From contig CAWAJT010000008.1 in the NCBI GenBank assembly GCA_963782415.1, forward strand, positions 186,001-250,000: DNA of 64,000 nt. The letters are read 5' to 3'. Positions 27,272-36,508 of this stretch are shown here, piece by piece; within the stretch, counting starts at the first letter, position 1; every line of letters starts with the position of its first letter. The DNA comes from Bog-473 sp963782415 (GTDB taxonomy: Bacteria; Actinomycetota; Acidimicrobiia; Acidimicrobiales; RAAP-2). The position numbers were made by a program, and so were the translations under genes. The notes below the pieces were generated by a model that ran no database searches, was not told the origin of the DNA, and saw nothing but the letters and a program-made list of their open reading frames with translations.

Positions 27272-27748
27272 ATGCCGCTTCTGCAGGTGGCGGAAGCCGA
27301 GGTCCGATTCGGGGGTGTCCACGCACTGCGCGGCGTCAACCTGACGGTCGAGGCGGGCTCGGTCACGGGCCTGATCGGGCCCAACGGGGCCGGCAAGACC
27401 ACGTGCTTCAACGCGATCTGCGACCTCCGGTCCAGCAACGGCCGCCGCGTGACAACCTTCGAAATGTTCGAGAGCCTCCTGATTGGCCGTGGTGGCCATC
27501 GGCGGGGCGTCGGTCTGCTCCGGGGCCCTGGCCGACGGCCTGGCCATCGGGTTCCTGCCCGCCAACGCCCAGGACGTCTTCATCGGCGCCGGCACGCTGG
27601 CGCTCGCCTTCTTTCCCGACGGTGTGCTGCCTTTGGCTACGCCCGGTTCCAGGCGTGGTGGCGCGGTCTGACGGCGTCCCGCGGCACGCCGGCATCGGCC
27701 GGCGCGGAGGAGCGGCCCGGTACGCTCGCCGTCACCCGGGTCGCCTGA
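27272..27748 (+). pseudogene. Remnant of branched-chain amino acid ABC transporter genes (livG start joined to livM end)
   Basis: The first 50 codons encode a proper LivG-type ATPase start (FGGVHALRGV, Walker A GLIGPNGAGKTT, FNAICDL). The sequence then jumps to RVTTFEMFESLL, which corresponds to the ARTFQ-F-SL region some 30 residues later in intact LivG, and coherence is lost. In another frame (about 27483-27660) the text IGGASVCSGALADG...FLPANAQDVF...FFPDGVLPL resembles the end of LivM permeases; a further shift gives a possible original C-terminus ending at 27748. Walker B, signature motif and most of both genes are missing. I read this as a decayed liv locus reduced by internal deletions. 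Confidence 0.65.
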
Positions 27749-27791
27749 GCCGGGCGGCGGCCCCATCCGCCCCGCTGGTTCGCGGCCGCGA

Positions 27792-27820
27792 TTGTCGGAA
27801 CCCCAGGCAGCCGCTATCAT
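27792..27820 (+). promoter_or_regulatory. Sigma-70-type promoter of the rpsL (str) operon
   Basis: TTGTCG (27792-27797) and TATCAT (27815-27820) are separated by exactly 17 bases, ahead of a roughly 75-base leader before rpsL. This is the best -35/-10 pair in the window and sits where the str operon promoter is expected. Confidence 0.7.
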
Positions 27821-27903
27821 TGAAGCCCTGCCATGTGCGGCTTCGGCCGGCGCGTCAGCGCCATGCACGTGGGATTCACATTCTGATTAGCGAGAGGTAG
27901 CGC

Positions 27904-28275
27904 GTGCCCACAATCGCCCAGCTCGTCCGCAAGGGACGGCAGGCCAAGGTGACGAAGACCAAGACCCCGGCCCTGAAGGGCGCGCCCCAGCGGCGGGGGG
28001 TGTGCACCCGCGTCTACACGACCACCCCGAAGAAGCCGAACTCGGCCCTGCGCAAGGTGGCCCGCGTGCGCCTGTCCTCGGGCGTCGAGATCACGGCGTA
28101 CATCCCCGGTGTGGGCCACAACCTCCAGGAGCACTCGATCGTCCTCGTCCGCGGTGGCCGTGTGAAGGACCTGCCCGGTGTCCGCTACAAGGTCGTGCGC
28201 GGCGCGCTCGACACCTCGGGCGTGCGCGAGCGCAGCCAGGCCCGCAGCCGCTACGGCGCCAAGAAGGAGTCATAG
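27904..28275 (+). CDS. rpsL: 30S ribosomal protein S12 (uS12)
   Basis: Decoding-site protein of the small subunit, 123 residues, normal length. It contains TTPKKPNSALRKVARVRL and YIPGVGHNLQEHS followed by RVKDLPGVRYK; the lysines at which streptomycin-resistance changes occur are wild type. The start is GTG with GAGAGGTAG upstream. First gene of the str operon, three bases ahead of rpsG. Confidence 0.98.
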   Translation: MPTIAQLVRKGRQAKVTKTKTPALKGAPQRRGVCTRVYTTTPKKPNSALRKVARVRLSSGVEITAYIPGVGHNLQEHSIVLVRGGRVKDLPGVRYKVVRGALDTSGVRERSQARSRYGAKKES

Positions 28276-28278
28276 GCA

Positions 28279-28749
28279 ATGCCCCGTAACGGACCCGCCA
28301 CCCGGCGCGAGCTCGCGCCGGACCCTGTCTACCGCTCTGTCCTGGTCACTCAGGTCGTCAACAAGATCTTGTCCCGTGGCAAGCGCACGCTCGCCGAGCG
28401 CATCGTCTACAACGCGCTCGAGCAGGTCCAGGAGAAGTCCGGCGGCGACCCGGTGGCGGCGCTCAAGCGCGCCGTGGAGAACACCCGGCCCGAGGTCGAG
28501 GTCAAGTCCCGTCGCGTGGGTGGGGCCACCTACCAGGTGCCCGTGGAGGTGCGCCCCCGGCGCGCCACGACACTGGCCATCCGCTGGCTGACGACCTACT
28601 CGCGCCAGCGTCGCGAGAAGACCATGGCCGAGCGTCTGGCCAACGAGATCCTGGACGCCTCCAACAACATCGGAGCCTCCGTGAAGCGCCGCGAAGACAT
28701 GCACAAGATGGCCGAGTCAAACCGCGCCTTCGCCCACTACCGCTGGTAG
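28279..28749 (+). CDS. rpsG: 30S ribosomal protein S7 (uS7)
   Basis: 156-residue primary 16S rRNA-binding protein that organises the 3' head domain. The sequence starts PRNGPATRRELAPDP and ends AFAHYRW, as in other bacteria, with the conserved QVPVEVRPRRATTLAIRW segment. It lies between rpsL and fusA in standard str-operon order. In E. coli S7 represses this operon by binding its mRNA; whether that applies here is not visible. Confidence 0.98.
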   Translation: MPRNGPATRRELAPDPVYRSVLVTQVVNKILSRGKRTLAERIVYNALEQVQEKSGGDPVAALKRAVENTRPEVEVKSRRVGGATYQVPVEVRPRRATTLAIRWLTTYSRQRREKTMAERLANEILDASNNIGASVKRREDMHKMAESNRAFAHYRW

Positions 28750-28776
28750 TCCCGACCGACACGAGATCACTGCACC

Positions 28777-30876
28777 ATGGCTGAATCCCTCCCCACACGC
28801 GACTTCCCGCTCGCCAAGACCCGCAATATCGGGATCATGGCCCACATCGACGCGGGCAAGACCACCACGACCGAGCGCATCCTGTACTACACGGGGCGCA
28901 ACTACAAGATCGGAGAGGTCCACGAGGGCGCCGCCACCATGGACTGGATGGTCCAGGAGCAAGAGCGCGGCATCACCATCACGTCGGCTGCCACCACCTG
29001 CTCGTGGCGCGACAACTGGATCAACATCATCGACACCCCGGGCCACGTCGACTTCACGGTGGAGGTCGAGCGGTCGCTGCGCGTCCTCGATGGCGCCGTC
29101 GCCGTCTTCGACGCGGTGGCCGGCGTGGAGCCCCAGACCGAGACGGTGTGGCGCCAGGCCAACAAGTACAACGTGCCCCGCATCTGCTTCGTCAACAAGA
29201 TGGACCGGATCGGCGCCGACTTCGAGCGTACTGTCGAGATGATCCGGGACCGCCTCGACGCCCTGCCGGCCGTCATACAGCTCCCCATCGGGGCCGAGTC
29301 CGAGTTCAAGGGCGTCATCGACCTCCTCCAAGAGAAGGCGCTCGTCTGGGCCTCGGACATGGGCGAGGAGTGGGAGACCTTGGAGATCCCGGCCGACCTG
29401 GCCACCGAGGCCGAGGACGCCCGCCACCAGCTGATTGACGTCGTCTCCAACTTCGACGACACCATCATGGAGAAATACCTGGCCGAGGAGCCCATCACGG
29501 CCGACGACCTGCGTCGCGCCCTGCGCACCGCCACTCTGGCCGCCGCCGTGGTGCCGGTGCTGTGCGGCTCGGCTTTCAAGAACAAGGGCGTCCAGCCGAT
29601 GCTCGACGCCGTCGTCGACTTCCTGCCCAGCCCGCTCGACCTCCCTCCGACCGAGGGTCACCGACCCAACCATCCGGAGGACATTCAGGAGCGCAAGGCC
29701 GACGACAGCGAGCCCTTCTCGGCGCTCGCCTTCAAAATCATGACCGACCCCTTCGTCGGCAAGCTGACTTACATCCGGGTCTACTCGGGCACGCTGCAGA
29801 AGGGCGACTCCATCACCAACTCGACCAAGGACAAGAAGGAGCGCGTCGGCCGCATCCTCCAGATGCACGCCAATCACCGCGAGGACAAGGACGCCATCTT
29901 CGCCGGCGACATCATGGCCGTGGTCGGGATGAAGAACACCACGACAGGCGACACCCTGAGCGATGCGCGCAACCCGATCGTGCTCGAGGCGCTCGAGTTC
30001 CCCGAGCCCGTGATCCACGTCGCGGTCGAGCCCAAGACGAAGGCCGACCAGGACAAGCTGTCCCGGGCCCTCTACTCGCTCAGCGAGGAGGACCCCACCT
30101 TCCGCGTGCGCTCCGACGAGGAGACGGGTCAGACCGTCATCAGCGGCATGGGCGAGCTGCACCTGGAGGTGCTGGTCGACCGCATGCTGCGCGAGTTCAG
30201 TGTCGACGCCAATGTGGGCAAGCCCCAGGTGGCGTACCGCGAGACGATCCGCAAGCCGGTCGAGAAGATCGAGGAGAAGTACGTCCGCCAGACCGGCGGC
30301 CGGGGTCAGTACGGCCACGTCGTCATCAGCCTGGAGCCCACCGGCCCCGGCGGCGGCTACGAGTTCCTCGACAAAATCAGCGGCGGCGTCATCCCCAAGG
30401 AGTACATCCCCTCGGTCGACGCCGGCATCCAAGAGGCGCTCACGGCGGGCGTCCTCGCCGGCTACCCGACGGTCGACGTGCGGGTGACCCTGACCTACGG
30501 GTCGTATCACGACGTGGACTCCTCGGAAATGGCGTTCAAGATCGCCGGCTCCATGGCAGTCAAGAAGGCGATCCGGGCGGCCAGCCCGACGCTGCTGGAG
30601 CCGGTCATGGAGGTCACGGTGACGGTGCCCGACGACTTCTTGGGCGCGGTGACTGGCGACCTGTCCTCCCGGCGGGGCCGCATGGAGGGCATGGAGCAGC
30701 AGGGGACCAGCCACGTCGTCAAGGCGCTTGTCCCGCTCGCCGATATGTTCGGCTACTCTACTGACCTGCGTTCGCGCACCCAGGGTCGCGCCACGTACAC
30801 GATGCAGTTCCATTCGTACAACCAGGTTCCGGAGTCGATCTCCAAGGAGATCATCGCCCGGGCGCAAGGGGAGTAG
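28777..30876 (+). CDS. fusA: Elongation factor G
   Basis: GTPase that drives ribosomal translocation, 699 residues. G motifs are all present: AHIDAGKTT near residue 20, RGITITSAA, DTPGHVDF and NKMDR. Domain IV carries the RGQYGHV loop and domain V the end LRSRTQGRATYTMQF. Length and order are those of the canonical translocation factor rather than a second EF-G2. A 174-base gap rich in CAGCA repeats follows before tuf. Confidence 0.98.
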   Translation: MAESLPTRDFPLAKTRNIGIMAHIDAGKTTTTERILYYTGRNYKIGEVHEGAATMDWMVQEQERGITITSAATTCSWRDNWINIIDTPGHVDFTVEVERSLRVLDGAVAVFDAVAGVEPQTETVWRQANKYNVPRICFVNKMDRIGADFERTVEMIRDRLDALPAVIQLPIGAESEFKGVIDLLQEKALVWASDMGEEWETLEIPADLATEAEDARHQLIDVVSNFDDTIMEKYLAEEPITADDLRRALRTATLAAAVVPVLCGSAFKNKGVQPMLDAVVDFLPSPLDLPPTEGHRPNHPEDIQERKADDSEPFSALAFKIMTDPFVGKLTYIRVYSGTLQKGDSITNSTKDKKERVGRILQMHANHREDKDAIFAGDIMAVVGMKNTTTGDTLSDARNPIVLEALEFPEPVIHVAVEPKTKADQDKLSRALYSLSEEDPTFRVRSDEETGQTVISGMGELHLEVLVDRMLREFSVDANVGKPQVAYRETIRKPVEKIEEKYVRQTGGRGQYGHVVISLEPTGPGGGYEFLDKISGGVIPKEYIPSVDAGIQEALTAGVLAGYPTVDVRVTLTYGSYHDVDSSEMAFKIAGSMAVKKAIRAASPTLLEPVMEVTVTVPDDFLGAVTGDLSSRRGRMEGMEQQGTSHVVKALVPLADMFGYSTDLRSRTQGRATYTMQFHSYNQVPESISKEIIARAQGE

Positions 30877-31050
30877 CCCCGATCCGCCCCGGTGCGGGCC
30901 GGGGGTCGCACGGATCCACCGCAGCAGCACGGATCCTCACAGCAAGAGCACACACAGCAGCAGCACCCACAGCACAGATCAGACCGATCGCACAGAGAGA
31001 CAGCGTCACGGCCACCGTGGCCATGACAAGGAGCAGGGAGTAGCGAGGCG

Positions 31051-32238
<1,188 letters not shown>

Positions 32239-32274
32239 TCCGACCACCACCGAACGAGAGCAGGCACTCCGAGC

Positions 32275-32601
32275 ATGGCCGACGGCCCGAAGCAGAAGAT
32301 CCGCATCAGGCTGAAGGCCTACGACCACGAGATCTTGGACCAGTCCACGGAGAAGATCGTGCAGACGGTGCTCCGGACCCAGGCCAAGGTGCTCGGACCG
32401 GTCCCGCTACCGACCGACAAGCACCGCTACACGGTGATCCGGTCGCCGCACAAGTACAAGGACTCGCGCGAGCACTTCGAGATGCGGGTCCACAAGCGCC
32501 TGGTCGACATCGTCGAGCACACGCCCAAGACGGTCGACTCGCTCCAGCGGCTCGATCTTCCCGCGGGCGTGGACATCGAGATCAAGATCCAGACGGCCTG
32601 A
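32275..32601 (+). CDS. rpsJ: 30S ribosomal protein S10 (uS10)
   Basis: 108 residues, slightly longer at the N-terminus (ADGPKQKIRIRLKAYDHE) than the E. coli protein. It retains SPHKYKDSREHFEMRVHKR. A head-domain ribosomal protein that in many bacteria also joins NusB in antitermination. It leads the S10 group and is followed by an unusually long, structured 257-base gap before rplC. Confidence 0.98.
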   Translation: MADGPKQKIRIRLKAYDHEILDQSTEKIVQTVLRTQAKVLGPVPLPTDKHRYTVIRSPHKYKDSREHFEMRVHKRLVDIVEHTPKTVDSLQRLDLPAGVDIEIKIQTA

Positions 32602-32669
32602 CGGTCGGACCGCCCCGCTAACCCGCCGGACGCCTGGCAGGGGGGCGGACCATGGTGTAACGTCGCGGG

Positions 32670-32685
32670 CTGCCCAATCGGGCAG
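32670..32685 (+). promoter_or_regulatory. Small hairpin in the rpsJ-rplC leader
   Basis: CTGCCC-AATC-GGGCAG folds as a 6-bp stem with a tetraloop 68 bases after rpsJ. It lies upstream of the larger hairpin at 32782-32810 and may be part of the same structured leader. Confidence 0.4.
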
Positions 32686-32781
32686 TTCAGAGGCACAAAG
32701 GCGGCACTGCGGTGCTGCCGACGACAACAGACGTGCGTGAGAGCCGGCCCCGAGCCGGAACCTCATGCCGAACCAATCGAG

Positions 32782-32810
32782 CGCTCCGCTCGGGTCTCCC
32801 GGGCGGAGCG
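32782..32810 (+). promoter_or_regulatory. Strong hairpin 48 bases upstream of rplC
   Basis: CGCTCCGC (32782-32789) pairs perfectly with GCGGAGCG (32803-32810). A T-G wobble and an inner CGGG/CCCG continue the helix to about 13 bp closed by a 3-base loop. No U-tract follows, so simple termination is unlikely. Its place before rplC-rplD resembles that of ribosomal-protein leader elements; in E. coli the L4 protein acts on the S10 leader, but here rpsJ lies upstream of the element. Confidence 0.5.
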
Positions 32811-32858
32811 TTGGCATGCGCACGGGAAACTGAACGGCGCAGGGAGAAAGAGACGTAC

Positions 32859-33518
32859 GTGGCAAGCAAGGCGATCGTCGGCGAGAAAGTCGGCATGACC
32901 CAGGTCTGGGACGACCAGAACCGCGCCGTACCGGTGACGGTGCTGAAGGTCGCGCCCGTGCGCGTGGTCCAGGTCAAGACGCCCGAAACCGATGGGTATG
33001 CCGCCCTGCAGGTCACGTGGGGCTTCCGGCGTAACTCCACCTTGACCAAGCCGCAGCTGGGGCACTACGCCAAGGCCGGCGTGAACCCCGGCCGTGCCCT
33101 CGTCGAGCTGCGCCTCGACGACGTGGCGGACTACGCGGTGGGCCAGGAACTGGCAGCCGACCTGTGGGAGCCCGGCGAGCGCGTCGACGCCATCGCGGTC
33201 AGTAAGGGCAAGGGCTTCGCCGGTGGCATGAAGCGCCACAACTTCAAGGGCCAGGGTGCGTCGCACGGCAACCACCGCAGCCACCGCGTCCCCGGGGCCA
33301 TCGGCGCCTGTGCCACCCCGTCGCGCGTCTTCAAGGGCACCCGCATGGCGGGCCAGATGGGTGGCACCCAGGTGACCGCCCTGAACCTCGAAGTGGTGTC
33401 GGCCGACGCCGAGCGCGAGCTGGTTCTCGTCAAGGGCGCCGTACCCGGGGCCCGGGGCAGCGTCGTCGTCTTGCGCAACTCGGTCAAGGCCCCGTCGAAT
33501 GCCGGGAGGTCGCGATGA
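32859..33518 (+). CDS. rplC: 50S ribosomal protein L3 (uL3)
   Basis: 219-residue large-subunit assembly protein reaching towards the peptidyl-transferase centre. It contains GEKVGMTQVWD at the start and the conserved KGFAGGMKRHNFKGQGASHG...HRVPGAIGACATPSRVFKG...AGQMG block that includes the methylated-glutamine region. GTG 32859 was chosen, with AGGGAGAAAG upstream; the frame is open further up but runs through the leader hairpin. The stop overlaps the rplD start (ATGA). Confidence 0.97.
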   Translation: MASKAIVGEKVGMTQVWDDQNRAVPVTVLKVAPVRVVQVKTPETDGYAALQVTWGFRRNSTLTKPQLGHYAKAGVNPGRALVELRLDDVADYAVGQELAADLWEPGERVDAIAVSKGKGFAGGMKRHNFKGQGASHGNHRSHRVPGAIGACATPSRVFKGTRMAGQMGGTQVTALNLEVVSADAERELVLVKGAVPGARGSVVVLRNSVKAPSNAGRSR

Positions 33519-34378
33519 CGACCACGGCAACAGAGGCGGCGCGCACCGGCACGGTGCTGCGCCACACCGCCCGCAAGGAGCGGCCCGCCCCCGTCATGCG
33601 TACGGCGCAGCGGCGCAATGCGGCCGGGCACGATCTCGGGACGGTGGACCTCGAGCCGACGGTGTTCGGCCTGGAGCCCAACCGCGCCGTGCTGTACCAG
33701 GTGGTCACGGCCCAGCTGGCCGCGGCCCGGGCCGGGACCCAGTCGACCAAGACCAGGGCTGAGGTGCGCGGCGGGGGCGCCAAGCCGTTTCGCCAGAAGG
33801 GCACCGGCCGGGCCCGGCAGGGTTCGAGCCGCTCCCCGTCCATGAGCGGCGGTGGCGTGGCCCTCGGGCCCAAGCCGCGCAGTTACGCCCAGCGCACCCC
33901 GCGCAAGATGGTCCGCCTCGCCCTCCTCTCGGCGCTCAGCGACCGGGCGGACATCGGCAAGGTCGTCGTCGTCGACGACTGGAAGATCGAGGCGCCCAGG
34001 ACCAAGGACGCCGCCGTCATCGTCCGCAAGCTCAAGCTGAACGGCTCCGTGCTCGTCGTCCTCGCCCAGGACGAGTTGGACGTGGAGCGCTCCTTCGCCA
34101 ACCTGCCCCAGGTGCAGACCACCACCTTCGGCGAGCTCTCCGCCCACGACGTGCTGCGCGCCGACTGGCTCGTCTTCTCGGACCGCACGCTGCCGGCGGC
34201 ACCAACGGACTTCTCCGGGACCCACGCTGTCGAGGCCGAGGAAACGGCTCCCGCGTCGGCGACCACGGCCACGAAGGCCACCAAGGCCACCAAGACCTCC
34301 AAGGCGAGCACGGCCACCAAGGCCACCGACACCGACACCGACACCGCCACCGGCGAGGAGGCCGACGCCGATGCGTGA
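33515..34378 (+). CDS. rplD: 50S ribosomal protein L4 (uL4) with C-terminal low-complexity extension
   Basis: The first 225 or so residues are a normal L4 (GTQSTKTRAEVRGGG, the loop KPFRQKGTGRARQGSSRSP, SYAQRTPRKM). The remaining 60 or so residues are an Ala/Thr/Lys repeat region turning acidic at the end (TDTDTDTATGEEADADA). Usual bacterial L4 is about 205-220 residues, so the 287-residue length reflects this tail. It overlaps rplC and rplW by a few bases at either end, implying coupled translation. Confidence 0.96.
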   Translation: MTTTATEAARTGTVLRHTARKERPAPVMRTAQRRNAAGHDLGTVDLEPTVFGLEPNRAVLYQVVTAQLAAARAGTQSTKTRAEVRGGGAKPFRQKGTGRARQGSSRSPSMSGGGVALGPKPRSYAQRTPRKMVRLALLSALSDRADIGKVVVVDDWKIEAPRTKDAAVIVRKLKLNGSVLVVLAQDELDVERSFANLPQVQTTTFGELSAHDVLRADWLVFSDRTLPAAPTDFSGTHAVEAEETAPASATTATKATKATKTSKASTATKATDTDTDTATGEEADADA

Positions 34379-34661
34379 CGCCATGTCCGTGCTCATCCGC
34401 CCGGTCGTCTCCGAGAAGAGCTACGCCCTGATGGACCAGAGCGTCTATGTCTTCATCGTCGACCCCCGGGCTACCAAAATTGAGGTCCGTCACGCGGTCG
34501 AGCAGGCCTTTAGCGTGCGGGTGACCAAGGTCAACACGCTCAACCGCAAGGGGAAGGCGACACGCAACCGGCGCACCAACGTGAAGGGCAAGCGGCCCGA
34601 CACCAAGCGCGCCATCGTGACGCTCCATCCCGACGACTCCATCGACCTCTTCGCAAGCTGA
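34371..34661 (+). CDS. rplW: 50S ribosomal protein L23 (uL23)
   Basis: 96 residues; lines the exit of the polypeptide tunnel and docks trigger factor and SRP. The pattern IRPVVSEKSYALMDQ...FIVDPRATKIEVRHAVEQAF is diagnostic. ATG 34371 overlaps the rplD stop by 8 bases; ATG 34383 is an alternative start that would fit the conserved region equally well. Confidence 0.97.
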   Translation: MRDAMSVLIRPVVSEKSYALMDQSVYVFIVDPRATKIEVRHAVEQAFSVRVTKVNTLNRKGKATRNRRTNVKGKRPDTKRAIVTLHPDDSIDLFAS

Positions 34662-34673
34662 TCAGGGAATCGC

Positions 34674-35510
34674 ATGCCACTTCGCTCACGTAAGCCCACC
34701 AGTCCGGGACGCCGGTTCCAGACCGTCTCGGACTTCTCCGAGATCACCCGCGACCGCCCTGAGAAGTCGCTGCTCGCCCCCAAGCCGCAGAGCGGCGGCC
34801 GCAACAACCACGGTCGTAAGACATCGCGTCACCGTGGTGGCGGCCACAAGCAGCAGTACCGGGTCATCGACTTCCGGCGGAACAAGGACGGGATCCCGGC
34901 CAAGGTCGCGGCCATTGAGTACGACCCCAATCGCAACGCCCGCATCGCACTCCTGCACTACGCCGACGGCGAGAAGCGCTACATCCTGGCTCCGGCGGGC
35001 GTGAAGGTGGGCGACAAGCTGCAGAGCGGCCAGGGTGCGGACATCCGCCCCGGTAACGCCCTGCCGCTGCGCTACATCCCGGTCGGCTCCACCATCCACA
35101 ATGTCGAGCTCCGGCCCGGCGGTGGCGGCAAGATGGCCCGCGGCGCGGGCATGAGCGTGCAGCTCGTCGCCAAGGAAGGCCTCTTCGCCACGTTGCGGCT
35201 TCCCTCGACCGAAATGCGCCGGGTCTCCATCGACTGCCGGGGCACCCTCGGCGTGGTGGGCAACGCAGAGGCGGAGCTCATCAAGGTCGGCAAGGCCGGC
35301 CGCAACCGCTGGAAGGGCAAGCGCCCCCAGACGCGCGGTGTCGCCATGAACCCCGTCGACCACCCGCTCGGTGGCGGCGAGGGCAAGTCGTCCGGGGGGC
35401 GGCACCCGGTCTCGCCGTGGGGCAAGCCCGAGGGCCGCACACGGGCCCGCAACAAGAAGTCCAATTCGATGATCGTGCGCCGGCGCCGGACCCGCGGCGC
35501 GCGGCGGTAG
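34674..35510 (+). CDS. rplB: 50S ribosomal protein L2 (uL2)
   Basis: 278-residue core protein needed for subunit association and peptidyl transfer. It shows SGGRNNHGRKTSRHRGGGHK, GDKLQSG, and the catalytic-loop region MNPVDHPLGGGEGKSSGGRH. Normal length and place between rplW and rpsS. Confidence 0.98.
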   Translation: MPLRSRKPTSPGRRFQTVSDFSEITRDRPEKSLLAPKPQSGGRNNHGRKTSRHRGGGHKQQYRVIDFRRNKDGIPAKVAAIEYDPNRNARIALLHYADGEKRYILAPAGVKVGDKLQSGQGADIRPGNALPLRYIPVGSTIHNVELRPGGGGKMARGAGMSVQLVAKEGLFATLRLPSTEMRRVSIDCRGTLGVVGNAEAELIKVGKAGRNRWKGKRPQTRGVAMNPVDHPLGGGEGKSSGGRHPVSPWGKPEGRTRARNKKSNSMIVRRRRTRGARR

Positions 35511-35528
35511 ACGAGGGGTTGAGGAAAC

Positions 35529-35807
35529 ATGCCGCGTAGCCTGAAGAAGGGACCCTTCGTCGACGACCACCTGTTGAAGAAGGTCGACGTCTTGAACTCC
35601 AGTGGCGACAAGAAGGTCATCAAGACCTGGTCACGCCGTTCCACCATCATCCCGGACATGGTCGGCCACACCATCGCCGTCCACGACGGCCGGCGCCACG
35701 TCCCGGTCTATGTGACCGAGTCGATGGTCGGCCACAAGCTGGGCGAGTTCGCCCCGACGCGCACCTTCCGCTACCACGCCGGTCAGGAGCGGGGGGCCCG
35801 CCGATGA
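35529..35807 (+). CDS. rpsS: 30S ribosomal protein S19 (uS19)
   Basis: 92 residues. The start PRSLKKGPFVDDHLLKKV and the core RRSTIIPDMVGHTIAVHDGRRHVPVYV are typical. It forms the head with S13. AGGAAAC precedes the ATG. Its stop overlaps the rplV ATG (ATGA). Confidence 0.98.
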   Translation: MPRSLKKGPFVDDHLLKKVDVLNSSGDKKVIKTWSRRSTIIPDMVGHTIAVHDGRRHVPVYVTESMVGHKLGEFAPTRTFRYHAGQERGARR

Positions 35808-36508
35808 CCGCCACCAAGACGAATGAGCGCCCCGGGACGCGGGCGGTCCACCGCCACTCGGGCATGTCGGCCTCCAAGGCGCGCCAGGTCCTCGACCTGA
35901 TCCGCGGCGAGGACGTGCAGCGTGCCGCCGAGATCCTGAACGGTGTCGAGCGTGAGGCAGCCGAGGTCATCGGCAAGGTCCTCGCCTCCGCCGTGGCCAA
36001 CGCCGCACACAACGACCATCAGAACCCCGAAGAGCTCTACGTGGCGGCTTGCTATGCCGACGAGGGTGCCACCATGAAGCGCTGGCGGCCCCGGGCCCGT
36101 GGCCGCGCCACCCGGATCCGCAAGCGGACCTGCCACATCACCATCATCGTGAGCCGGCTCCCGGCCGACAAGCTCGAGCTGCGCCGCAAGCGCATGGAGG
36201 CGGTCAGCGCCAACAGGTCCCGCCGCGTCGACGCCTCGCGCCGGCGGGCCGACCTGTCCGGTCGCCTCTCGCGCCGCCGGGCGGCCCAGGCCACGGCCGA
36301 GGCGGAGAGGGCTGCGGCCGAGGACGCCGAAGACGACGACATCGCCGATGCAGCCCAGGCCGAGTCGGTGGTGACCGAGACGGGGCCCGAGGTCACCGAG
36401 GCGGACACCGTCGACGGGGGCGTGGACGAGGACGACACCGTCGAGGACTCGGCGGTCGACGAAGCGCCGGCTGCGGTCGACGCGGACGAGAAGAGCGAGG
36501 ACGAGTAG
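35804..36508 (+). CDS. rplV: 50S ribosomal protein L22 (uL22) with long C-terminal extension
   Basis: The core (about residues 1-120: SASKARQVLDLIRG, DEGATMKRWRPRARGRATRIRKRTCHITI) is standard tunnel protein L22. Another 110 or so residues follow, first Arg/Ala-rich and probably helical (RRADLSGRLSRRRAAQ), then strongly acidic (DEDDTVEDSAVDE, ending DADEKSEDE). Bacterial L22 is usually 110-125 residues; this one has 234. The next gene, rpsC, starts directly after the stop. Confidence 0.96.
   Translation: MTATKTNERPGTRAVHRHSGMSASKARQVLDLIRGEDVQRAAEILNGVEREAAEVIGKVLASAVANAAHNDHQNPEELYVAACYADEGATMKRWRPRARGRATRIRKRTCHITIIVSRLPADKLELRRKRMEAVSANRSRRVDASRRRADLSGRLSRRRAAQATAEAERAAAEDAEDDDIADAAQAESVVTETGPEVTEADTVDGGVDEDDTVEDSAVDEAPAAVDADEKSEDE

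Noticed and set aside
28717..30930. Very long open frame antisense to fusA (737 codons)
   Set aside because: It mirrors EF-G codon by codon, a common effect of third-position GC in such genomes; no family resemblance and no ribosome binding site.
30877..31050. CAGCA-rich gap between fusA and tuf as a repeat or regulatory RNA
   Set aside because: Only loose, imperfect CAGCAG-like runs; no stable inverted repeat or regular unit.
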